Shown here one piece after another: positions 1-7,800 of a DNA stretch of 64,000 bases. The notes under the pieces were generated by a model that saw nothing but the letters and a program-made list of their open reading frames with translations, was not told the DNA's origin and did not search any database. Within the stretch, counting starts at the first letter, position 1. Each line of letters opens with the position of its first letter. The stretch lies in the NCBI RefSeq assembly GCF_003797945.1, contig NZ_RKKU01000019.1, positions 1-64,000 on the forward strand, in the 5' to 3' direction. The position numbers and the translations under genes are program-made. The stretch is from Pseudomonas neustonica. GTDB taxonomy: Bacteria > Pseudomonadota > Gammaproteobacteria > Pseudomonadales > Pseudomonadaceae.

Positions 1-2
1 GG

Positions 3-53
3 GGCCGTGTGTCCGGACAACAGGAATTGATCGATTATTGATCAGTCACGGCC
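3..53. other. Structured non-coding element downstream of tpsA1
   Basis: An outer 7-bp stem (GGCCGTG at 3-9 with CACGGCC at 47-53) encloses a self-complementary GTCCGGAC (11-18) and a 5-bp stem TGATC/GATCA (28-32/40-44). It lies about 80 bases beyond the stop codon of the first exoprotein gene. There is no T-tract, so it is not a standard terminator. It could be a processing signal, a repeat copy or chance. The rest of bases 1-133 shows nothing else. Confidence 0.3.
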
Positions 54-133
54 GCCAATGAGCGGTAATGGCGGTAACCCGCACAGTCTGCGAGACTTGC
101 TGGGGACCTATGAGAAATCCGGGCTAGCGCTGC

Positions 134-3100
134 TTACCGGCTTGCCATGGGCAGATGGAGGGCGTCGTCGTCTACTTGCAAGGCATAGCCGGTGTCGGCA
201 GGAGCAAGCAGTTGTCGCTGCTGCGTCTGGCTGACGATGGCGGATTGGTAGACAGGTGACGACTCGCCACGGGTAATAATCGCGGTTAGTGACTCCGGCG
301 CCTGTAGCAGGTAGTTGCCAGCATCGCTGCCTTCGAGCGAGGCGCTTACGGTGACACTGTGCTCGCCCGGCTCAGCGCTGACAAAAGCGCCATCGAGCTT
401 AAGCACAACGTCGTCACCGCTGATGGTACCGTTGAGAATGCCTTCAATAACTGCCGCGAGTGTGCCGTCGAATAACTTGTTTTTGGCCGCTATGTTAACG
501 GTGACAACCTTGCGACCGATGTCTGCGGTGGTGCTGCTGTTGGTGCTGGTCAGCAGGTAGTTGCCTGCGTCGTCGCCAGTCAGGGAGCCCGTTACGGCCA
601 CCTGTTTGCCATCGCCAGCGTTCTTGTTGGCAAAGGCACCTGTGGTGTTGAACTGCAGATCATCGCCGCTGATCATGCCATCGAGCGTGCCGTGGGTATT
701 GGCGTAAGTGCTGCCGTCGTAGCTCTTGCTGTCGGCTGTGATGTTGCCGGTGATTGCCTTGCGCTCGATAGTCAGGGTGCCGTCGACGAAGGTCAGTTCG
801 TAGTTACCGTCGCTGCCACTGGCGGTCAGCGTGTAGCTACCGGCATTAGTGCCTTTACCGCCGCTGGTGGTGACGCCGGTGAGCACACTTTCAGTCTCGC
901 CGTTTACCAGGCCTGTGGCGGTAAAACCGCTGCCGCTCTGCTCTGTGCCGTTGTAGGTGGTGGTACCGCTGTTGGCGGTGACGGTAGCTGCGGCTTTATT
1001 GATGGTCAGTGTGCCGTCGACGAAGGTCAGCTCGTAGTTGCCGTCGCTGCCGCTGGCAGTCAGCGTATAGCTGCCAGCGTTGGTGCCTTTACCGCCGCTG
1101 GTGCTGACGCCGCTAAGCACGCTGGCAACTTCGTTATTGACCAGCCCGTCGACGGTAAAGCCGTTGACGCTCTGCTCGGTACCGTTGTAAGTGGTGGTAC
1201 CGCTGTTAGCGGTGACGGTAGCTGCGGCCTTGTTGATGGTCAGGGTGCCGTCAACAAAGGTCAGCTCATAATTGCCGTCAGTACCGCTGGCGGTGAGGAT
1301 ATAGCTACCGGCGTTAGTGCCTGTACCGCCGCTGGTGGTGACGCCGCTTAGCACGCCGGCACCCTCGCTGTTAACCAGCCCGTCGACGGTAAAGCCGTTG
1401 ACGCTCTGCTCGGTGCCGTTATAAGTGGTGGTACCGCTGTTGGCGGTGACGGTAGCTGCGGCTTTATTGATGGTCAGGGTGCCATCGACGAAGGTCAGCT
1501 CGTAGTTATCGCTGGTACCGCCGCCGACTTTGAATACATAGCTACCGGCGTTGGTGCCTTTGCCTCCGCTGGTAGTGACGCCGCTAAGTACGCTTTCATC
1601 CTCATCGTTGACCAACCCATCGACGGTAAAGCCACTGACGCCCTGCTCGGAGCCGTTGTAGGTGGTGGTGTTGCTGTTGGCGGTGACGGTGGCTTTGGCT
1701 TTGTTGATGGTCAGGGTGCCGTCGACAAAGGTCAGCTCGTAATTGCCGTCGGTACCGCTGGCTGTCAGCGTATAGCTGCCAGCGTTGGTGCCTTTGCCGC
1801 CGCTGGTAGTCACGCCGGTGAGCACGCTGGCATCTTCGTCATTGACCAGCCCGCCCACGGTAAAGCCGCTGACGCTCTGCTCGGTACCGTTGTAGGTGAC
1901 CTGATCGCTATTGGCGGTGACAGTGGCCTGAGCCTTGTTGATGGTCAGGGTGCCGTTGCTGACGCTGAGGTCGTAGCCCTGTTGTGTCGAGTAGAGCCCA
2001 CCAAGGTCGAGTTCGTAGGTGCCGGCGTTGCGCTTGCCTACGATGTCGTTGCCCAGTACCTGCTCCGAGTTGTATTCAGCGCTCGGGATCCAGTTGCCGG
2101 TCTGAACCTTACCGTTGTAGGTTACCGTCGTGTCGCCCCCGTCAAGGCTCAGCGCGGTGAGAAAGCTGCGTAGCAGCGGGGTGCTGTAACCATCATAGAT
2201 TCGCCATCCGCTGCCGGTGCCTCCTTCGGCATCGATCGATGTGCCCCAGCTGTTGAAGCTGTCGAGATCCATCATCTCAGCGCTGGTCAGACCGGTCGTG
2301 CCCTCACTGGAGCCCGAGCCAACGCCCGCCAACTGGGGGGTTGTGTCTTGATTGAAAAATGACAAGGTGATGCCAGCCTCACTCAAACCGACCAAGCCCC
2401 CTGCGTCGCTGGTGTTAGCCTGAACTGTACCGGTGGCGTAGGCTCTACTAATACTTAAGGAGTCATTGTTGTATCGGGCGCGATGTTGACCTATCAGCCC
2501 CCCAACATAACTGTTGCCAGTTACGTTGCCTGTTGCATAGGCATAAGTGACTTTCAAGGAGTTCCAGCCGATCAGTCCCCCAACCGAATTGCCCGAGCCG
2601 ATGACTTCACCTGTGGCGTAGGAGTTGGAGAGTTCGTAATCACCGGGCATGCCTCCCGCGAAGCTGCCGAGCAGCCCCCCTACCTCGTGGTGGCCTCTAA
2701 CCGTGCCGGAGGCATAATTTCCGTAGTGCGTGTTGCCTGAACGCCCAACCAAGCCGCCAACCTCGTTCTGTCCGGTGACATCACCCAATGCGAAGGAATT
2801 ACTGATTACGCTTCCTCCAGCCACCCCTGCCAGCCCGCCGACTGCGCTGCCAGTGGAGCTGACGGTAACGTCGGTCCAGGAATCGCGTATGGTTGGCGCA
2901 TATGTGGTGCTACCAATCAGTCCACCCACTCGATCACCATGACCCGTGACCGTGCCGGTCGCATAGCTCTGATAGGTATTGGCGGCGCTGTATCCTGCAA
3001 GAGCCCCTACATAAGTTCTTCCGGTAATGTTTACATTTTCCAGCCCAACGCCACTGATGCCTGAGCCCCGTTCGGTGTAACCAAACAGCCCTACTGCGAC

Positions 3101-4732
3101 TGCTGTTGGCCGAAAAATATAGAGGTCCCGAATGACATGGCCTTGGCCAGAGAGGCTCCCTCCAAATCTATTGTGTTGCTCACCGATCGGGGAAAAGCCG
3201 GCCCCTCCATGCCAGTTTATGGTTCCGCTGGCATCCATATCGTTGGCCAAGGCAAAGTCCGTGTGGAGTAGGGTGTGAGACGCAATACCCTGCACACCAT
3301 AAATATCGGTTAGTTGATAGGGGTCGTTGGACGCCCCACTTCCTCCGAGAGCGCGGATAAAGGTGGAGTATGCTAATGAGGTGTAAAAGATGCCGGTATT
3401 AAAGTCAGGTAGTTCGGGCCCGAGTTGCTTCCAGGTACCCTTCAAGAGTGCAAAACTGGCGGTATCGATCGCTCCATCGGCGGTGACCAGATTTACTGCA
3501 TCCAAGCGTAGATGGCCATTACTGGCAGTAATGGCTTTGTTGATATGCAGATTACGATAGGATCTCAACTCGAGAGTAGTCGCTGCATCCCAGCTGATTT
3601 CGCCATTCACGTGCATGTCACCGTGCTCTTCCCCCTCGCTGAAGGGAATCAGCGTGACATTGTTGTCTTCCAGGTTGGCGCTAAGGGTTGCAGCACCAAT
3701 GCCGCTGTCGGTTTTCGGGTCATTGCTGTCGGTAACGTAAAAATCGGTCGGGTCGATCAGCCATTCGCCGGTGGTGCCATTGTTGGCTTTGGTGGTGACC
3801 CGTGTGCCATCGGCAATCTTTACGTGGGCGCCGGAGGTGTCGATAAAGCCGCCGTCGCCGCTGTCCGGGGCAGAGGCATCCAGCGTGCCGGCGACATTGA
3901 CGGTACCGCCGTTAAAGCCGCCCTTTAGTACGATGGTGCCGCTCTGGTTGTCCAGGGTTTGTGCTTCGATGATGCCGGTGTTGTTGACCACGGTTTGCAG
4001 CAGGGCATCGGTGGCGCTGGCGGTCATCACTACCTGGCCGCCGTTGGCGCGGATCAGTTGGTGGTTCTCGACCAGTGCATCAATGGCGCTTTCATCCACG
4101 GTGACGTTGAGCAGGCCATCGCCGGCAAAATCCAGGCTCACCTTGTCGCCTGCAGCCAGTGCCACGTTGCCTTGGTTGGCCTGAATGATCCCCTGGTTAC
4201 TGACCTGGCCACCGAGCAGGGCAACGGTACCGTTGTCGGCCTTGAGGCTGCCGCGGTTGATCACGGCGGCGTTGTTGCCGTCACCCTGAAACTGGTAATT
4301 GCCGTCGTTAAAGTCCTGATCAGACAGGCTCAGGGTTGAGGCCACCAGCGCACCCACGTTGACCGCCGCCCCCTCGCCAAACAACACCCCGTTGGGGTTG
4401 ACCAGAAAGACCTTGCCGTTGGCATTGAGGTTGCCGTAGATCGCCGAGGCGTCTTCACCAATCACCCGGTTCAGCGCCACCGAGTTGCTGCCCGGCTGGT
4501 GGAAATTGACCGTATTACCCGCACCAATATCGAAGCTGTCCCAGTTGGTGATCAGCTTGTCGCTGTTCTGCTGCACGTTCAGGCTGTTGCCATCCTGGCT
4601 GATGCTGCCGGAGCCACCGACGATGTTGCCGCCGGTGGGCAGGTCTGCGGCGTGCAGGTGGGCGGCGCTCAGGCTGATGGCGATGGCCAAAGCAGTGGGG
4701 GCGAAGTTGGGGCGTTTGGATGAACTGCTCAT
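134..4732 (-). CDS. Two-partner secretion exoprotein (TpsA), MBG-repeat-rich paralog
   Basis: A 1532-residue predicted secreted adhesin of the filamentous haemagglutinin type. Residues 1-28 form a signal peptide ending in HLHA. Residues about 29-330 form the TPS secretion domain (haemagglutination-activity family), with the NPNG motif in VNPNGVLFG. A region with GLUG-type repeats (pattern VGGLxG...NSYATGxVxG) follows at about 480-800. Then come five tandem MBG-type repeats of 78-79 residues (about 932-1322) and two YDG/MBG-type modules (about 1323-1480). I saw no cysteine and no toxin-like C-terminus. The last residues, DDDALHLPMASR, are shared with the paralog. The ATG is preceded by GGGATTTC. 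It is last in a same-strand run tpsB-tpsA2-tpsA1, 78 bases after tpsA2. The class is certain; a role in adhesion or biofilm is inferred from the family. Confidence 0.9.
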   Translation of the reverse strand: MSSSSKRPNFAPTALAIAISLSAAHLHAADLPTGGNIVGGSGSISQDGNSLNVQQNSDKLITNWDSFDIGAGNTVNFHQPGSNSVALNRVIGEDASAIYGNLNANGKVFLVNPNGVLFGEGAAVNVGALVASTLSLSDQDFNDGNYQFQGDGNNAAVINRGSLKADNGTVALLGGQVSNQGIIQANQGNVALAAGDKVSLDFAGDGLLNVTVDESAIDALVENHQLIRANGGQVVMTASATDALLQTVVNNTGIIEAQTLDNQSGTIVLKGGFNGGTVNVAGTLDASAPDSGDGGFIDTSGAHVKIADGTRVTTKANNGTTGEWLIDPTDFYVTDSNDPKTDSGIGAATLSANLEDNNVTLIPFSEGEEHGDMHVNGEISWDAATTLELRSYRNLHINKAITASNGHLRLDAVNLVTADGAIDTASFALLKGTWKQLGPELPDFNTGIFYTSLAYSTFIRALGGSGASNDPYQLTDIYGVQGIASHTLLHTDFALANDMDASGTINWHGGAGFSPIGEQHNRFGGSLSGQGHVIRDLYIFRPTAVAVGLFGYTERGSGISGVGLENVNITGRTYVGALAGYSAANTYQSYATGTVTGHGDRVGGLIGSTTYAPTIRDSWTDVTVSSTGSAVGGLAGVAGGSVISNSFALGDVTGQNEVGGLVGRSGNTHYGNYASGTVRGHHEVGGLLGSFAGGMPGDYELSNSYATGEVIGSGNSVGGLIGWNSLKVTYAYATGNVTGNSYVGGLIGQHRARYNNDSLSISRAYATGTVQANTSDAGGLVGLSEAGITLSFFNQDTTPQLAGVGSGSSEGTTGLTSAEMMDLDSFNSWGTSIDAEGGTGSGWRIYDGYSTPLLRSFLTALSLDGGDTTVTYNGKVQTGNWIPSAEYNSEQVLGNDIVGKRNAGTYELDLGGLYSTQQGYDLSVSNGTLTINKAQATVTANSDQVTYNGTEQSVSGFTVGGLVNDEDASVLTGVTTSGGKGTNAGSYTLTASGTDGNYELTFVDGTLTINKAKATVTANSNTTTYNGSEQGVSGFTVDGLVNDEDESVLSGVTTSGGKGTNAGSYVFKVGGGTSDNYELTFVDGTLTINKAAATVTANSGTTTYNGTEQSVNGFTVDGLVNSEGAGVLSGVTTSGGTGTNAGSYILTASGTDGNYELTFVDGTLTINKAAATVTANSGTTTYNGTEQSVNGFTVDGLVNNEVASVLSGVSTSGGKGTNAGSYTLTASGSDGNYELTFVDGTLTINKAAATVTANSGTTTYNGTEQSGSGFTATGLVNGETESVLTGVTTSGGKGTNAGSYTLTASGSDGNYELTFVDGTLTIERKAITGNITADSKSYDGSTYANTHGTLDGMISGDDLQFNTTGAFANKNAGDGKQVAVTGSLTGDDAGNYLLTSTNSSTTADIGRKVVTVNIAAKNKLFDGTLAAVIEGILNGTISGDDVVLKLDGAFVSAEPGEHSVTVSASLEGSDAGNYLLQAPESLTAIITRGESSPVYQSAIVSQTQQRQLLAPADTGYALQVDDDALHLPMASR
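767..1939 (-). repeat. Five-unit in-frame tandem repeat (234/237 bp) in tpsA1
   Basis: The unit boundary GATGGTCAG (or GATAGTCAG) recurs at 767, 1001, 1235, 1469, 1706 and 1940, giving spacings of 234, 234, 234, 237 and 234 bases. Each unit encodes one MBG-type repeat of 78 or 79 residues that begins KA-ATVTANS and ends TFVDGTLTI. The units are very similar in DNA as well as protein, so copy number can change by recombination without breaking frame. The paralog has a single unit. Confidence 0.93.
3660..4732 (-). repeat. Long direct repeat, copy 1 (5' end of tpsA1)
   Basis: About 1.07 kb covering the first ~358 codons of tpsA1 is nearly identical in DNA to 8269-9337 in tpsA2. They differ by a 6-base length difference in the signal peptide and scattered substitutions, denser towards the 3' end of the repeat. 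This marks duplication with recent homogenisation or strong constraint on the secretion domain. Confidence 0.85.
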
Positions 4733-4757
4733 GTGAAATCCCTTTGGTGTTTAACCG

Positions 4758-4778
4758 GCCGCTGCGAGGCGCAGCGGC
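4758..4778 (-). other. Intercistronic hairpin between tpsA2 and tpsA1
   Basis: GCCGCTGCG and CGCAGCGGC form a perfect 9-bp stem with a 3-base loop, in the 78-base gap between the tpsA2 stop and the tpsA1 start. No T-run follows on the minus strand. It is more likely an mRNA processing or stability element or a partial attenuator than a full terminator. Confidence 0.45.
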
Positions 4779-4810
4779 GCTATTCCGTAAGTCATAGAGG
4801 TCGGGCAGGT

Positions 4811-7800
4811 TTAGCGACTTGCCATGGGCAGATGCAGTGCATCGTCGTCGACGTCAAGCTGATAGCCCGTGTCTTTCGGTGCACTGAGTCCGCGCTGCTC
4901 TTGTGGCTGACTGTCGATAGCGGACTGGTAATCAGCGCTCTGCACAAAGCCCCGCATGTTGGCCGTTACTGAGTCCGGGGCGACCAGTTGGTAGTTGCCT
5001 GCGTCATCGCCGGTCAGTGAGGCATCCACCAGAACGCGGTTCTCGTCCGGCGTGAGGCTGGCGAACAGGCCACTGAGCTGTAACGCGACGTCATCACCAC
5101 TGATGGTGCCGTTGAGCACGCCTTCCAGCGTCGCGGCCAGAGAGCCGTCGAACAGCTTGTCCAGGGCGCGGACGTCGGCGGTGATGATCTTGCGGTCAAT
5201 ATTGGCCGTGGCGCTGCTGTTGGTAGTCAGCACATAGTTGCCGGCGTCACCGCCACCGAGTGAGCCGCTGACGGTGACCTGTTTGCCATCGCCGGCGGTC
5301 TTGTTGGCAAAGGCGCCTGCGGTGTTGAACTGCAGATCATCGCCGCTGATGACACCGTCCAGGGTGCCGTGGGTGTTGGCGTAGGTGCTGCCGTCGTAGG
5401 TCTTGCCGTCGGCGGTGATGCTGCCGGTGATAGCCTTGCGTTCGATGGTCAGGGTGCCGTCGACGAAGGTCAACTCGTAGTTATCGGCGCTGCCACCACC
5501 GACCGTGAGTACATAGCTACCAGCATTGGTACCTTTGCCGCCGCTTGTGGTTACCCCGGTCAGTACGCTTTGATCTTCGCCGTTAACCAAGCCGTCGACA
5601 GTGAAGCCATCAACACTCTGCTCGGTGCCGTTATAAGTGGTGGTGCCGCTGTTGGCGGTGACGGTGGCTTGGGCTTTGTTGATGGTCAGGGTGCCGCCAC
5701 CGCTGGTGATCAGGTCGTAGCCCTGTTGGTCGGAGTACAGGCCGCCCATGTCGAGGGCGTAGTTGCCGGCATTTTTGCCACCGATGGGCTGACCGTAAAC
5801 GCGATCAGCATCGTACTCGCCTGTGGCGCTCCAGCTGCCGCTCTGCTCGGTGCCATCATAAGTGGTGGTGGTGTTTTCACCGGCCACGTGCAGGGCGGTT
5901 AGAAAACGGCGCAGCAGCGGCGTCGCGTTACCTTCATACAGGCGCCAAATAGCGCCGGTGCCGCCCTCGGCGTCAATGTCGCTGCCCCATGTAATGAAGG
6001 TATCCAGTTGGGCCATCTCGGCCCAGCTTCGGCCCCCAAAATCAAGGCCAACAGTATCCAGCGCGTTGCCGTCGCGGTCGGTGTTGGCGTAGTACACATT
6101 GGTAAACACGCCTTGCGTCGCGCTGCCAACCAGCCCCGCTGCGGTGTCATTGATAATGACCGTGCTGTAACTGTTGCTGATGGCCCCATCCAGCATACCC
6201 ACCAGTCCGCCAGCGGACCCCGATGCGGGATCAACGGTGACCTTGATGGTGCCGGTGGCATAGCTGTTGTCGACGCTGCTGGTGCCACGTGTCCGGGTTG
6301 CTGAGTCGTAAATGCCCGGGCCTTGGGAGCCGACCAGACCACCGGCGATGGAGAATGCTTCAATATCCGTTGCGGCGTAGCTTTCAGTAATGTTGCCCTG
6401 GCTTGAGCCAGCCAGGCCGCCAACCACAAAGTCACCACCCACGCGGCCGGTGGCAAAGACACCATCAAGGATTCCAAGGCTTTTGCCAACCAGAGCGCCG
6501 ACAAAAGACTGGCCCTGAATGTTGACGTTGCTCAGCCCAAGGTTACGGATCTGGCTGTCGGCCGTGGTATATCCAAACAGCCCCACTCCGAGCTGGTCCG
6601 CACGCTTAATGGTCAGCCCGTCGACGATGTACCCCATGCCGTCCAACTGACCGCTGAAGCTGTTATTCGATACGCCCAGCGGATCAAACCCCGCGCCGCC
6701 GTTCCAGCTGGCGGTTGCGCTGGCATCAATGTGGTTGCCCAGCAGATAGTTCGCTGACAGGTTGTCGCGCACCGCCTGCAGCTGCTCGGCGTTCTGGATC
6801 ACGGTGTAGAGTGCCGGGCGGTTAGTGGCGTCGATGGTGCCGGTGGGCAGGTCGTTTTTATTGAACACCCGGTTGCCGGCCAGAGCGCGCAGGTAGGGGG
6901 TGGTTTGATTGTCGGCATTGGCCCAGACGCCGTCAAAATCAAAGCCTTCAAGGTTGCTGGCTTCGAACATCTGTGCGGTAGTCAGCCCGGTCGCGCCGCT
7001 GTTGACGCCAGCGCCACTGGCTGTGGCAGCGCTGTTGGTATCGCTGTTCCAGTAGCTATTGCTAATGTAATAGCCGTTATTTCTGCCAATCAACGCGCCC
7101 ACGATGGCATCGCCTGTGACGTTGCCGGTTGCGTAGCTTCTGTTAATCCCGCCATAGCTGATTTGGCCGGCGAGGCCGCCAACTGCGGTTGCTCCGCTAA
7201 CATTGCCAGTGGCGTAGCTGTCGTAGATCGAACCAAAGATGCTTCCCACCAGCCCGCCGGTGCTGTCAGTCCAGGGGCCAGAACTACTGACGTTGCCGGT
7301 AGCAAGGCTTGTGTAGATTGATCCGGTCATGCCTCCGACGAGTCCGCCAACGTAGGTGCCATCGCCGACGACGTCCGCCGTTGCGTAGCTGTTGTGGATG
7401 TTACCGGTAAGTGAACCGACCAGCCCGCCTTTGTACTCGCCGGCGGTGCCTGCGAGGGAGCCGGTGAAGTAGCTGTCACGAATGGTGCCGCTGAAGTGGC
7501 CAGCCAATCCGGCCACCCTTGTATAGCGGCCGGTCACGGTCCCGGTGACATAGCTGTTGCTGATCTCGCCAGTCGCTGACAGCGGCGTCCCGCCGTTGTA
7601 GCCATAGCCAACTATCCCCGCGACGTAACTGTTGCCGTCGATGGAGACGTTGGTGAGCCCGATGTTGCTGATTGCACTGTTGGACGTGGCGCCAAATAGT
7701 CCGATGTTGTTCGAGTAGCGTCGGTAAATCGTTAGCCCATCTATCACATGGCCTTGCCCATCCAGCGAGCCCGTGAAGTAGGTCCCCAGAGTGCCAATTG

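Noticed and set aside
767-1939. CRISPR-like regular repeats
   Set aside because: The 234/237-base periodicity lies in frame within one gene and encodes protein repeats; there are no short repeats with unique spacers.
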